A DNA stretch of 64,000 bases from Pseudomonas neustonica (GCF_003797945.1 NZ_RKKU01000001.1:248001-312000); one strand, 5' to 3'; numbered from the stretch's first letter, positions 34,013 through 43,404 are shown. Translations and numbers: made by a program. Notes: a model not told the origin generated them from the letters alone.

Positions 34013-35142
34013 TGTCCGAATCCGAGAGCGGTCAGGAAAAAACAGAAGACCCCACGGCCAAACGGCTTAAAGAGTCGCGCGATAAGGGGCAGGTGGCTCG
34101 CTCGAAAGAGCTGAATACGCTGGCTGTGGTGATGGTCTCAGCGCTCGCGCTGCTAATGCTCGGCCCCGAAATGGCACGTAAGTTGATGGGTATCATGGTC
34201 TTCAACTTCTCATTTGAGCGTGAGGCGCTGTTGGGCACTGATGCCATGGCGCTCCATCTGTACACCTCGGTAATGGAGGGGATAGTTGTACTTGCGCCCC
34301 TGTTTGCCATGCTGCTGGTGGCTTCTATCGTCGGCCCTATCATGCTCGGTGGATGGCTTTTTAGTGTCAAATCGTTGGCGCCCAAGTTCGAGCGAATGAA
34401 TCCCCTTGCAGGGCTCAAGCGTATGTTTTCGCTAAAAGCCTTGGTCGAGCTGCTCAAAGCGCTGGCCAAGTTTTTGGTTGTGCTTGGTACCTCATTGCTG
34501 GTGCTGCATTTGCGCACCGATGACTTTCTCAGTATTGGTCAGGAGCCGCTGGAACAAGCCATAGTGCATTGCGCCTGGGCGCTGGCCTCCGCGTTGTTGA
34601 TTCTTTCATCTTCGTTAATCCTCATTGCACTGGTCGATGTGCCCTTCCAGCTATGGGATAACAAGCAGAAGCTGATGATGACCAAGCAGGAGGTGCGTGA
34701 CGAGTTCAAGGACTCCGAGGGTAAGCCTGAGGTCAAGGGTAAAATTCGGCAGCTGCAACGTGAAATGGCCGAACGCAGGATGATGGAGAAAGTACCGCAG
34801 GCGGACGTGGTGATTACTAACCCAACGCACTTTGCTGTGGCCTTGAAATATGATCCGCTGAACGGCGGCGCCCCGATTATGCTGGCCAAAGGCGCTGATT
34901 TCATCGCGCAAAAGATCCGTGAAGTCGCCAACGAAAACAATATCGTAGTGCTGGAGTCACCGCCGTTGGCGAGAGCGGTCTACTACAGCACTGAGCTTGA
35001 TCAGGAGATTCCTTCCGGTCTCTATTTGGCAGTGGCTCAAGTATTGGCTTACGTGTTTCAGCTGCGCCAATATCGTGCCGGCCAGGGCAAGCGGCCAGGG
35101 CCTATGCCCGAACCGCCCATTCCTGATGATCTGAAGAAGTAA
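34012..35142 (+). CDS. flhB: Flagellar export specificity switch protein FlhB
   Basis: A 376-residue protein. It has four TMs (to about 215) and a cytoplasmic domain with the self-cleavage motif NPTH (ITNPTHFAVALKY, near 265) that drives the hook-to-filament substrate switch with FliK. The opening TEDPTAKRLKESRDKGQVARSKEL is conserved. The C-terminus is Pro-rich (PGPMPEPPIPDDLKK). It is the last flagellar export gene here; flhA does not follow. Confidence 0.97.
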   Translation: MSESESGQEKTEDPTAKRLKESRDKGQVARSKELNTLAVVMVSALALLMLGPEMARKLMGIMVFNFSFEREALLGTDAMALHLYTSVMEGIVVLAPLFAMLLVASIVGPIMLGGWLFSVKSLAPKFERMNPLAGLKRMFSLKALVELLKALAKFLVVLGTSLLVLHLRTDDFLSIGQEPLEQAIVHCAWALASALLILSSSLILIALVDVPFQLWDNKQKLMMTKQEVRDEFKDSEGKPEVKGKIRQLQREMAERRMMEKVPQADVVITNPTHFAVALKYDPLNGGAPIMLAKGADFIAQKIREVANENNIVVLESPPLARAVYYSTELDQEIPSGLYLAVAQVLAYVFQLRQYRAGQGKRPGPMPEPPIPDDLKK

Positions 35143-35173
35143 CCAGGCCTGACAGATAAACTGGTTGATTTGG

Positions 35174-36085
35174 TTATTGTGCCGGCGGTGGGCTGTCCTG
35201 CAACTCCAGTTCCTGGATCAATTCACCCAGGTCTTCCTCCATGAGTCGTCGCAGTTCTGCTTCGTATTCATCAATAGAGCCTGACAGGTCGAGGATGATT
35301 TCTACCCGGCGGTTGAGTGCACGGTTTTCCGGGGAGTCGTTATCTGCCCGTGGACGAGTTTCGGCATAGCCTTGCACTCTTATTCGCTCCGGCTCGATGG
35401 TGTCGTTCAGCAGCAGTGCATTGGCTACCGACGAGGCACGTGCTGCCGATAGGTCCCAGTTGGAGTGGAAGCGGTTGGTTTTGATCGGGATGTTGTCGGT
35501 ATGCCCCTCAATCGTGACCTCACCTGGCAAGCGTGACACTACATCGGCGATCTTATCCAACATGTCCTGAAAGTCGGGTGTCATGTCTGCGGAGCCTGAA
35601 GGGAAGGAGCCTTTCTCCTCTACCCTGATCACAATGCGCTTGCGGTCGTGCTCAAGTTGCATGCGGCCTTGTTTCAATTCGTTGTCGAGCACCTCACGCA
35701 GGGCATCAATGCTGGTCTCTACCTGGTCTTCAGTCGTTTTGCTGACTTGCTCTTTTAGTTTTCCTTCCAGCTCTTCACGCAGGGTATCAAGTTGCGGGGC
35801 TTGTTCTGTGGTCTGCTGGCGGACGCTATCAACTGGCGTAGGTTCGGGCTTGCCGGGGGAAAACTTGTCAAAGATGGGACTGGTGCCCATCGGGATTTCC
35901 AGGGCCGGGATCTCTCGCTGCACACCAAAGGCTTTAGACATCTCGCCAGCTATCTGCTTGAACTTCTGTGCATCTATCTCGGAAAAAGACAGCAGCAACA
36001 CGAAAAAGCACATCAGTAGTGACATCAGGTCAGCGAAGGTCATCACCCATGCTGGTATACCTGGGCCGCTTTCTTCCTCTTCCAT
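35174..36085 (-). CDS. pomB: PomB-type flagellar stator protein
   Basis: A 303-residue stator B subunit: a short cytoplasmic N-terminus, one TM (about 13-35; TFADLMSLLMCFFVLLLSFSE) with the ion-binding Asp19, a plug/linker (about 45-150) and an OmpA-like peptidoglycan domain (about 155-275; FPSGSA, EGHTDNIPI, SNWDLSAARA). The TM and following segment (EIDAQKFKQIAGEMSKAFGVQ; PGKPEPTPVD) match sodium-driven Vibrio PomB as I remember it, more than MotB. It overlaps pomA by one base and is convergent with flhB. Confidence 0.92.
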   Translation of the reverse strand: MEEEESGPGIPAWVMTFADLMSLLMCFFVLLLSFSEIDAQKFKQIAGEMSKAFGVQREIPALEIPMGTSPIFDKFSPGKPEPTPVDSVRQQTTEQAPQLDTLREELEGKLKEQVSKTTEDQVETSIDALREVLDNELKQGRMQLEHDRKRIVIRVEEKGSFPSGSADMTPDFQDMLDKIADVVSRLPGEVTIEGHTDNIPIKTNRFHSNWDLSAARASSVANALLLNDTIEPERIRVQGYAETRPRADNDSPENRALNRRVEIILDLSGSIDEYEAELRRLMEEDLGELIQELELQDSPPPAQ

Positions 36086-36858
36086 CAGGCTTCTTCCGCT
36101 TCGCCGCCAATTTTGTCGCGCTTGTTCTGCGGCAAATAGCTGCTGAGCATTTGCTCGATGACCCTAGGGTTGGTTCCTTCCTGTATAGCCAGGATGGCGT
36201 CTATCCATAGACCCTGCATGCGTGCTTCTTCACTCATTCTTAGCGTTAGCTTGTCGGCTATTGGCAAGCAGAGCATGGTTGCCAGCATGGCGCCATAAAG
36301 AGTTGTCAGCAGGGCTACGGCCATGGCCGGGCCGATGGATTTAGGATCTTCCATATTGGACAGCATCTGCACCAGGCCGATGAGCGTACCAATCATGCCC
36401 ATAGCTGGGCCGACGTCACCTAGAGCGCTGAACACCTTGGCTCCCCAGCGGTTGCGGTCCAAGGTCATTAGCCGTTCCTTTTCCAGAATGGCCTTTACGG
36501 TTTCCTGTGGATGGCCATCAATCAGCAGCTGAATACCGCTTTGCAGGAAGGGGGATGAAATCTCCTTGTCTTCCAAGGCCAGCAGCCCCTGCTTTCGCGC
36601 AACAGTAGCGAGCTCGACCAGCTCGTTAATGCTTTCTTCAGTGTCAGGCAGCTTGAAACGAAATGCCCGCCCAGCCACTTTAATCGCCCCGATGAATTGG
36701 CCGACGTTAAACTTTGCCAGTACAACAAACAGACTGCCGCCAATGACAATCAGCAGTGAAGGTACATTGAAGAATACCTGTGCTCCGGTACCCAGCAGAA
36801 TGGACGCGGCAATGATGCCAATGGCGCCGATCAGGCCAATTAGTGTCGCGAGATCCAC
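36085..36858 (-). CDS. pomA: PomA-type flagellar stator protein
   Basis: A 257-residue four-TM stator A subunit. The opening (V)DLATLIGLIGAIGI, the SLFVVLAKFNVGQFIGAIKVAGRAF segment, the TM3-TM4 motif DVGPAMGMIGTLIGLV and MLSNMEDPKSIGPAMAVALLTTLYGA match PomA closely. I chose a GTG start at 36858 with AGGAG five bases upstream, where the protein aligns with Vibrio PomA (MDLATL); the frame stays open upstream but lacks a good start. With PomB it likely forms a sodium-driven stator. Confidence 0.93.
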   Translation of the reverse strand: MDLATLIGLIGAIGIIAASILLGTGAQVFFNVPSLLIVIGGSLFVVLAKFNVGQFIGAIKVAGRAFRFKLPDTEESINELVELATVARKQGLLALEDKEISSPFLQSGIQLLIDGHPQETVKAILEKERLMTLDRNRWGAKVFSALGDVGPAMGMIGTLIGLVQMLSNMEDPKSIGPAMAVALLTTLYGAMLATMLCLPIADKLTLRMSEEARMQGLWIDAILAIQEGTNPRVIEQMLSSYLPQNKRDKIGGEAEEA

Positions 36859-37012
36859 ACGTGCTCCTTTTTTTGATGGGGATACAACAAAGAAAGTTCG
36901 GGTCCAAGGGAAGTCGGGCGCCATTCTAAGGTGGAATGCGCGCAAGTGAAATGCCTCGCGTCAATCCTTTGTCTTTCTTATGCTGAGTTTGCACTTTTTA
37001 CTGGAGGTACCT

Positions 37013-37729
37013 ATGTCGTCTGTTTCTCGTGTTTCCTGGGGGTCTATCGTAGCAGCCGGGTTGATCGCTATCGCGTTGGCTTTTATGGCTGTTAGCCTGA
37101 AAACCGGTTTGTTGCAGTTCCGCGGCGCTGATCGTGTGGTGAGCGTAAAAGGGCTGGCTGAACGTGAGGTGCAAGCCGACCTTGCGCTCTGGCCAATCAA
37201 TTTTACGCTTACTGGTAACAGTCTAGACCAACTGCAGAACGATATAGACACTCAGCAAGGCTTGGTTCGATCTTTTTTATTGCTTAAGGGATTCAAGGAG
37301 CCGCAGATTCAGTTATCGGTGCCTAAAATCACCGATCAACATGCGAATAGCTACGGTAATAACCTACCGCCTGAACGTTACCGTGCGGATGTCACCGTTC
37401 TAGTGCGTACCGAGGAGGTCGATAGCGTCAAGCAAGGCATGCAGTCAGTGGGCGAGCTGGTGAAGTCTGGTATCGCGCTGACTCAAAGCTACGAGTTTCA
37501 GCCCAGCTTTCTATTCACCCAGCTTGATAGTATCAAGCCGGATATGATCGCTGACGCAACCCGCGATGCGCGCGCAGCAGCAGACCAGTTCGCGCGCGAT
37601 GCAGGGGCTGAAGTGGGAAGTATCCGCCGCGCAACACAGGGATATTTTTCGATCGAGGATGTTGATCCCTTCACCCCGGAAACCAAGCGCGTCAGGGTGG
37701 TTACCAATATCGACTACAGCCTGGAATAA
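37013..37729 (+). CDS. SIMPL domain-containing envelope protein
   Basis: A 238-residue protein with an N-terminal TM or signal anchor (about 6-28) and a SIMPL (DUF541) domain (about 42-235; VVSVKGLAEREVQADLALWPI, and RVVTNIDYSLE at the end). SIMPL proteins such as E. coli YggE are oligomeric envelope proteins tied to oxidative or other stress; the exact role is not known. GGAGG lies just before the ATG. Divergent from pomA and convergent with the next hydrolase. Confidence 0.88.
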   Translation: MSSVSRVSWGSIVAAGLIAIALAFMAVSLKTGLLQFRGADRVVSVKGLAEREVQADLALWPINFTLTGNSLDQLQNDIDTQQGLVRSFLLLKGFKEPQIQLSVPKITDQHANSYGNNLPPERYRADVTVLVRTEEVDSVKQGMQSVGELVKSGIALTQSYEFQPSFLFTQLDSIKPDMIADATRDARAAADQFARDAGAEVGSIRRATQGYFSIEDVDPFTPETKRVRVVTNIDYSLE

Positions 37730-37745
37730 GCTCAGAGGTGTTCAT

Positions 37746-38510
37746 TTACTGATGGATAAAGTCAGCGATTTGTTGCGGCCAATCCGCCAGCTCGTTGACT
37801 CTGTCAATAATGCGTAGTTCAGCGTTGGGCAGGCTTTGAGCCAATTGCTCTGCGCTGCTTATCGGATGGATAGGGTCGTCGCGCCAGGCTAGTATCAGTG
37901 CGGGTTGATCGAGCTTTTTCAGCTCGATTGGTGCTGGCATGTCGGACGCGATTGCACCCTGCAGGACGGCTATCAAGAGCTCACGGGTGAAGCCTGACAA
38001 GCTTTCGAGCTGCGCCAAGGCGTCTTGTGGGCGGGCTTGGCCAAGCCAGTCTGGCAGTGCAGGATACTGGCGCGACAGCTGTATTAACGCGTTCATACCG
38101 CGAGCGCGTAAAAGACGAATCATCTGCTCGTATTTTGCTACCTGAACTGATCGGTCGGACCAGACGGTGGGTGGTGTTGCCAATACCAACTTGCAGACGC
38201 TATCCGGGGCCTGCAGGGCGGCTAATATTGCGCTGGCGCAACCCATGGATTGCCCGCCCAAGGCAAAGCGGCCAGTGGTATTGTGCCTTGCTACCATCAG
38301 CATGTCTGACGCAAGCGCAGGCCAGCGATAGCGCAATGGGTCCAGTGGTCGGAGCGAATTGCCATGACCACAGGCGTCGTAGCGTACCCATTTGAGGTCG
38401 CTATCGCGATGATGAAACCAGCCGGTAGTGTCTTCCTGCGCCATGCTGCCCATTAAACCGTGCCCCCACACCAGCGGTAATCCATGGCCGGATGTCCTGA
38501 CCTCAAGCAT
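37746..38510 (-). CDS. Alpha/beta hydrolase
   Basis: A 254-residue single-domain alpha/beta hydrolase. It has an oxyanion-loop motif WGHGLMG (15-21), the nucleophile Ser88 in GGQSMG, and a late acidic residue (AWRDDPIHPISSAEQL) typical of the triad Asp. A catalytic His near the C-terminus is not obvious (DFIHQ is the last His), so activity is uncertain. It is convergent with the SIMPL gene and divergent from the next hydrolase. No substrate can be predicted. Confidence 0.8.
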   Translation of the reverse strand: MLEVRTSGHGLPLVWGHGLMGSMAQEDTTGWFHHRDSDLKWVRYDACGHGNSLRPLDPLRYRWPALASDMLMVARHNTTGRFALGGQSMGCASAILAALQAPDSVCKLVLATPPTVWSDRSVQVAKYEQMIRLLRARGMNALIQLSRQYPALPDWLGQARPQDALAQLESLSGFTRELLIAVLQGAIASDMPAPIELKKLDQPALILAWRDDPIHPISSAEQLAQSLPNAELRIIDRVNELADWPQQIADFIHQ

Positions 38511-38614
38511 ATATCACCATTCCCGCAATAGATGGGGCAGCTTAACAGGCACCAATGGCGCTGACAGCTACGCTGGCGCCGTTTAGACTGATGTTTTTTA
38601 CCGGGGATCATGGC

Positions 38615-39487
38615 ATGGAGTTGTTACCCTGGGCGCACCAGACCAGCGCGGGCTTCAGTCTGCGCGGTTGGCATAGCCCTCCCAGCGGCAAGCCTTTACT
38701 GCATTTTCTGCACGGCAACGGCTTTTCTACCCGCAGTTACGAGCCTTTGCTGGAGTTGCTCGCGCATGACTTTGATCTCTGGCTATGCGATTTGCAGGGG
38801 CATGGCCAGAGTGATCATGGCGATAAGTTTGTTGGCTGGAATCGTAATGCTGAACTGGCGCTGGAAGCTTTTGAAGCCGGTCGAGGATTGTTTGGCAATG
38901 TGCCTCGTGTGGCTTGTGGCCACAGCTTTGGTGGCGTTTTAACTGCTTTGATCCTGTCGGCGGAGCCCGACCTGTTTGAACGTGCCGTTTTACTCGATCC
39001 AGTGTTTTTTCCACCTGGCTTGATCACCTTGAGGCGCGGCTTGGGTCTACTGGGAATAAACAGCAATCCTGTGGCCAAGCGTGCCAGGTCGCGACGCGAC
39101 AGCTGGCCGGATCGTGCCGCCGCGCATAGCAGTTTGCATAACAGGGGGATGTTCCGCGGATGGGATGAGAATGCCTTCGCTGCGCATATTACGCACGCAT
39201 TACGGGATCACCCGGAGCGTGGGGTTGAATTATGTTGTCATCCGAGTCGCGAAGCCGACGTCTTCATGAGCATGCCCAGCGGCCTCTGGAGGTCGCTGCG
39301 GCGCATCAAGACAGCTACGCATATCATTTATGGCGATCGCACCTATCCCTTTGTCGGGGTAAGCGCACGCCGCCTCGCAGGCAGCGGTGTGCGCTGTACA
39401 GCGCACCAAACAGCGGGTGGTCACTGCTTTATGCTGGAGCACCCGCGGAGTGCTGCCGAACAGGTTAGCCGTTTCTTGCTGTCTTAA
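38615..39487 (+). CDS. Alpha/beta hydrolase (lipase/esterase-like)
   Basis: A 290-residue alpha/beta hydrolase with LHFLHGNGFSTRSY (oxyanion region), the nucleophile Ser104 in CGHSFGG, YGDRTYPFVG (Asp) and AGGHCFMLEHP (His). All three triad positions are visible. The start at 38615 has GGGGA at 7 bases; in-frame codons at 38555 and 38591 are alternatives. Its end overlaps the convergent antiporter gene by 4 bases. No substrate assigned. Confidence 0.83.
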   Translation: MELLPWAHQTSAGFSLRGWHSPPSGKPLLHFLHGNGFSTRSYEPLLELLAHDFDLWLCDLQGHGQSDHGDKFVGWNRNAELALEAFEAGRGLFGNVPRVACGHSFGGVLTALILSAEPDLFERAVLLDPVFFPPGLITLRRGLGLLGINSNPVAKRARSRRDSWPDRAAAHSSLHNRGMFRGWDENAFAAHITHALRDHPERGVELCCHPSREADVFMSMPSGLWRSLRRIKTATHIIYGDRTYPFVGVSARRLAGSGVRCTAHQTAGGHCFMLEHPRSAAEQVSRFLLS

Positions 39488-41079
39488 GCTTTGACGTCAG
39501 CTCGTTGCTCAGCGTCCTCGCTGAGCAACTGGCTACGTTCGCGAATGCTGCGTGCAACGTGCTCTGCCAAGCCGGTGCCGGCTTCGCTCATGGTCAGATA
39601 GGTATGGTCGGCGCCTGCGCGAATAATGGCTCTGGCGATGTCCTCATACATTGCGTGTGAAACGATCAGGCCGGCAAAGCCGCGTGAGCGCAGTTTTTGC
39701 ACGGCGATGGTCTTGGCTTCTGCATCGTTCATGGCCAGGATCACCGAATGAATATTGGGCATATCAAGGTTCTGCCAGAAGACCTGGTCCTCTGCGTCAG
39801 CGAAGAGCGCGCGGCGGCCGTCTTTAAGGCTGGCCTCAACAGCGACCGGGTCCGAGTCCAGTGCAATGACATTGAAGCCCTGTTCGGCGAGATTGTCGTA
39901 GGCTGCCCGGCCAGTCCGTCCCAGACCCATAATCAGAACCTGAGCATCATCAAGCGTAATGGGTTGTTCGTCTGGATGACGAATGTTGCGTTCAAAGGGC
40001 AGCAGGTAGGGCGACAAGCGCTCGTAAATTGAGTGGACAATGCGGTTGAGTGGAGCGGAAAGCAGGAACGAGAAAGCCACCGTTAAGGCCAAGGGGATCA
40101 GCCATTGCGGAAGCACCAGGCTCGCCATGATTAGCCCAAACTCGCTGTAGTTGGCCAGGGTCAGGCTACTTAGAAAGGCGCTACGAGCACGCAGCTTGAA
40201 GCCGACAAACAGCAGGAAGAACAGCAGCGCTTTGAGTGGTAGCAGTAGGGTGATTACCAATGCGAAGATAACTGCCTGCATATCCGGCAAGCCGCCGAGC
40301 CCTATCTGCAAGAAGAAGCCGACCAGAAAGATTTCTTTAAGGCTCCACAGCGACTGTGCAAGTTCGCCCGCGCGCTTGTGACCTGCCAGCAGCGCACCAA
40401 ATGCCAAGGCGCCCAATTCGGAGCTGAGTCCAAGGGCTTCGAAGCCGGCACCGCCAATTACCAGCGCCAGTAGCAGGCCGAGTAGCACCATCAATTCTTC
40501 GTGCCCGCTGAGATCAAGCAGCTTGTAGAGTATTGGTTTGCTCAGGGGCAGGATAATTACCATCAACGCCCAGGCTGACGGACTTTTACCGCTGGCGATG
40601 CTGATGGCTACCAGGGCAATCAGGTCCTGCATGATCAGGACACCGATAGCCACCCGGCCATGGAAGGCGCGCAGCTCGCGTTTACTCTCCAGTACTTTGG
40701 CGGCCAGCACAGTACTGGAAAAAGAGAGTGCCATGGCCAGCAACGTAGCTTCACCCAAGGGGAGCTCTAGAAAATAGAGTAGTCCGGCTAGCAGCAGCGC
40801 GGTAGACAGAGCGAAGTGCAAGAGGCTGCCGCCAATCACCTCTGGCCGCACCAGGTTCTTCACCTTGAGTTTGAGGCCAACGGTGAACAGCAACAGTAAA
40901 ACGCCCAGATGCGCTATATGGGAGAGTACCTCGCTGTCTTCAGGGCCGACGCCAACCCTTGAACCCAGAGCAGACAGTGCAAATCCGGCACCGAGATAAC
41001 CGATTAGGGGAGGGAGGCCCACCTGGCGCACGGCCAGTCCCATCATGAAGGCAAATGCAATCCATACCGCTTCAATCAC
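39484..41079 (-). CDS. CPA2 family monovalent cation/proton antiporter (KefB/YbaL-like)
   Basis: A 531-residue protein with about 12 TM segments (to about residue 375) carrying GLPPLIGYLGAGF and LLLFTVGLKLKVKNLVRPEV, and then a TrkA-N/RCK domain (about 392-510; VLIMGLGRTGRAAYDNL). This is the KefB/KefC/YbaL group, cation (often K+) antiporters gated by a nucleotide-binding domain. I chose the GTG at 41079, with AGGGA upstream; an upstream ATG would add 15 residues. Placed next to ectoine genes in this salt-tolerant lineage, a role in ion balance is plausible. Confidence 0.9.
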   Translation of the reverse strand: MIEAVWIAFAFMMGLAVRQVGLPPLIGYLGAGFALSALGSRVGVGPEDSEVLSHIAHLGVLLLLFTVGLKLKVKNLVRPEVIGGSLLHFALSTALLLAGLLYFLELPLGEATLLAMALSFSSTVLAAKVLESKRELRAFHGRVAIGVLIMQDLIALVAISIASGKSPSAWALMVIILPLSKPILYKLLDLSGHEELMVLLGLLLALVIGGAGFEALGLSSELGALAFGALLAGHKRAGELAQSLWSLKEIFLVGFFLQIGLGGLPDMQAVIFALVITLLLPLKALLFFLLFVGFKLRARSAFLSSLTLANYSEFGLIMASLVLPQWLIPLALTVAFSFLLSAPLNRIVHSIYERLSPYLLPFERNIRHPDEQPITLDDAQVLIMGLGRTGRAAYDNLAEQGFNVIALDSDPVAVEASLKDGRRALFADAEDQVFWQNLDMPNIHSVILAMNDAEAKTIAVQKLRSRGFAGLIVSHAMYEDIARAIIRAGADHTYLTMSEAGTGLAEHVARSIRERSQLLSEDAEQRADVKA

Positions 41080-41207
41080 GCGTTCGTCCCTTATCCATAG
41101 ATGCTGCAGCCCTGTTCGGCACATGCGCAGCGTATTGTCGTGAGCGTATTTGCCAAGGATATTGCCAGACTATAACGAAGTTTTAACTGCTCTGCTGATG
41201 CTCTCAC

Positions 41208-41249
41208 GTACAAAACAAAAACGGCCCGACAGTTATCTGTGGGGCCGCT
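41208..41249 (-). terminator. Rho-independent terminator of the ectoine operon
   Basis: On the minus strand, CGGCCCCACAG pairs with CTGTCGGGCCG around an ATAA loop, followed by TTTTTGTTTTG. It lies 25 bp after the ask stop, closing ectABC-ask. Confidence 0.88.
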
Positions 41250-41273
41250 ACTTGTTGTTGCCGTCTTTCAGGA

Positions 41274-42704
41274 TCAGGCGGCGACGATTACGTCACCATG
41301 ATTTTCTGGCTCAATCAGCGCCTGGTGCAGTGCTGCGACAGCTGCGTCGTAATCCTCTTCCTTGATGATGCACTGCATCTCAACTTGGCGGATCGACTGG
41401 TGGATCGCCTGGATGCTGATGTCAGCTTCTGCCAACGCGGCAACCGTCTTGGCGAGGATGCCCTTGACCTTTAGGTCTGAGCCAATCGCCGAAACGATGG
41501 CGATGTTGTGCACATTGACTTCGGCCATCGGGTACTGCTCTTCGATCAAGCGCGATGCGCGGTTGATCATCTTGCGTGAGCCCGATGCATAGTAGGTGAT
41601 GCTATTGGCATCTGAGTCCTTGTTGACCACATAGAGCTTGAGCTTCTTCAATAGCTTGGTGATCTCAAGGTCATATCCGACGTCGCCGAGCATCTCCTGA
41701 TCAAAGACTTCCAGACCAAATACGTCCTTGCGGCCGGCGATGATTTCAACGCAGGGCTTCTCGCTGCAATAGTCCTGACTGATCAGGGTGCCACCATGAT
41801 TCGGTTCAAACGCATTTTTGATGCGCAAGTGGATACCGGCACGGCGCAGGGTGCGCGCAGCTTTGGGATGAATCGCTTCCATACCAAGGTTGGACAGCTG
41901 GTCGGCTACGTCATAATTGGTGCGGCCGATGGTGACAACTTTGTCCACGCCAACCAGGTTTGGATCGGCACTCGAGAGGTGATATTCCTTGTGAATAATC
42001 GCCTCGTGCGCGCTGGTGGATGCGGCAATCTGTGCGAAGGTGATTTCGCTGTAGCCGCGGTCAAAGGTGTTCATCAAGCCTTCGCTGCAATGGGTATAGC
42101 CAGTAGCAACAACCAGCTCCTTGCTTAGATCGATACCGTCAAAGCTGTCCTTGACCATATCCTGGAACGCCTTTGGTTCGCTCTGGTTCCAGCCGGTAAG
42201 GTCAACCAGGCGTGCGTTGACGCCTTTTTTCTTCAGCGCCAGCACGGTATTGAAGGCACTGTGCGCTTCGCCCAAAGAGGCTAGCATTTCGCGTACTTTC
42301 ATCAGGTGCTCGGTCAGCTGGAAGTGGCCGTAGGAGCAAAGCTGCTGCAGGCTCACCATGCAGTCACGCACGTCACTGATGCGGCCTTCAATAAAGCGGT
42401 CGGCCGCCAGACGCTCGTACTCGCCCTTGAACAGCTCGGCATTCTTGCTGACCATGGATTCCTGCACAGCGTCCAAGGCATCCAGCCAGGCATCCTCGAC
42501 ATGGGCGTCGGCAAATCGCTCGTACACACCGGGCTCACCGGTTTTCTTGTGCTCGAGCAGCATGTTGGTCATACCGCTGTAGGCAGAGACAACGAAAACA
42601 CGCTGGTACAGGTCTGTACCCTGACGTTGGCCAATGAAAATGTTGTTCAGTACTTCCTCAAAGCGACTCATTGATGTGCCGCCGATTTTCTCTACTGTAT
42701 GCAT
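41274..42704 (-). CDS. ask_ect: Ectoine-specific aspartate kinase (Ask_Ect)
   Basis: A 476-residue aspartokinase. The N-terminal kinase signature (EKIGGTSMSRFEEVL) is the Ask_Ect variant as I remember it, with Ile where KFGGTS kinases have Phe. Two C-terminal ACT domains (about 325-475; VNVHNIAIVSAIGSDLKVKGI, DISIQAIHQSIRQVEMQCII) are present. It makes aspartyl phosphate for ectoine synthesis, usually free from lysine/threonine feedback. It follows ectC after 310 bp containing a strong stem-loop. An AGGA precedes the ATG. Confidence 0.95.
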   Translation of the reverse strand: MHTVEKIGGTSMSRFEEVLNNIFIGQRQGTDLYQRVFVVSAYSGMTNMLLEHKKTGEPGVYERFADAHVEDAWLDALDAVQESMVSKNAELFKGEYERLAADRFIEGRISDVRDCMVSLQQLCSYGHFQLTEHLMKVREMLASLGEAHSAFNTVLALKKKGVNARLVDLTGWNQSEPKAFQDMVKDSFDGIDLSKELVVATGYTHCSEGLMNTFDRGYSEITFAQIAASTSAHEAIIHKEYHLSSADPNLVGVDKVVTIGRTNYDVADQLSNLGMEAIHPKAARTLRRAGIHLRIKNAFEPNHGGTLISQDYCSEKPCVEIIAGRKDVFGLEVFDQEMLGDVGYDLEITKLLKKLKLYVVNKDSDANSITYYASGSRKMINRASRLIEEQYPMAEVNVHNIAIVSAIGSDLKVKGILAKTVAALAEADISIQAIHQSIRQVEMQCIIKEEDYDAAVAALHQALIEPENHGDVIVAA

Positions 42705-43014
42705 AGTCCTGGTTTCTGTCGTTGGTGAATCTTGTCCTGCTGCCAGCAGGTAGAGAGCCTCATGCCCTCGTTTGTCCGTCTTACTGCGGCGCGTTTCTGC
42801 CGCTGGCTGTGTACCTGAGGCGACCAGATTTGTTTGGCTGCCAGTACATCTTATCGTGGGGTTTGCGATGAAGGCTGTGTTAACGTCCGCGAAAGCATGC
42901 CGCGGATTGTTACCTTCCGGCAGGAAACCGCGGTCGAACCGCGATTAATCCCGACTGGCAGTGCGCAAAGCGCCATCGCTGGCAGCTTTGCGGTTTGCCG
43001 TCAGACCAGACTGA
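42705..43014 (-). other. Spacer between ectC and ask with hairpins
   Basis: This 310-bp spacer contains a 12-bp stem-loop just after ectC (42964-42992, listed separately), a CGCGGT-CGA-ACCGCG hairpin (42929-42943) and a short CCTGCTG/CAGCAGG palindrome (42736-42750). No ectD (hydroxylase) or other gene is present. The long spacer suggests ask has separate post-transcriptional control or its own promoter. Confidence 0.55.
42964..42992 (-). promoter_or_regulatory. 12-bp stem-loop downstream of ectC
   Basis: CGCAAAGC (42964-42971) pairs with GCTTTGCG (42985-42992); inside, GCCA (42972-42975) pairs with TGGC (42980-42983), with one bulged A and a TCGC loop. It lies 22 bp after the ectC stop. There is no T-run after it on either strand, so it may stabilise the ectABC message, act as partial terminator, or mark a processing site rather than end transcription. 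Confidence 0.6.
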
Positions 43015-43404
43015 TCAGTCGCTGTCTGCGGGGTATACGCCGTCTTTGTCGTGTACTTCGCGGCCACTGATCGGTGGGTTGAATACACAGGCCATTTTCA
43101 TGTCCTCAGTCCCGCCGCGCAGCATGTGATCATCATGCTGGTCCAGGATGTAGAGTGTGCCTGGACGGATCTGATAGACCTTGCCGTCGGAAAGCGTCTC
43201 GATCTCACCGTTGCCGCTCATGCAATACACAGACTCAAGGTGATTCTTGTAGTGGATGTGCGTTTCCTTGTTGGCGAAGATGGTGGTGATGTGAAACGAG
43301 AATCCCATCTTGTCATCCTTGAGCAGCATCCGGGTGCTTTCCCAAGTCTCGGTGGTGACGCGGCGGTCGGAGTTTTCGCATTCTTCCAGTGTACGTACGA
43401 TCAT
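43015..43404 (-). CDS. ectC: Ectoine synthase EctC
   Basis: A 129-residue cupin, the standard length. It has [23 protein letters not shown] at the start and [38 protein letters not shown] in the cupin core. It closes N-gamma-acetyl-diaminobutyrate into ectoine. Follows ectB by 48 bp. All conserved segments for ring closure are visible. Confidence 0.98.
   Translation of the reverse strand: MIVRTLEECENSDRRVTTETWESTRMLLKDDKMGFSFHITTIFANKETHIHYKNHLESVYCMSGNGEIETLSDGKVYQIRPGTLYILDQHDDHMLRGGTEDMKMACVFNPPISGREVHDKDGVYPADSD

Noticed and set aside
37746-39487. The two neighbouring alpha/beta hydrolases as a tandem duplication
   Set aside because: They are divergently transcribed, share only the generic fold motifs, and differ in nucleophile context (GGQSMG versus CGHSFGG).
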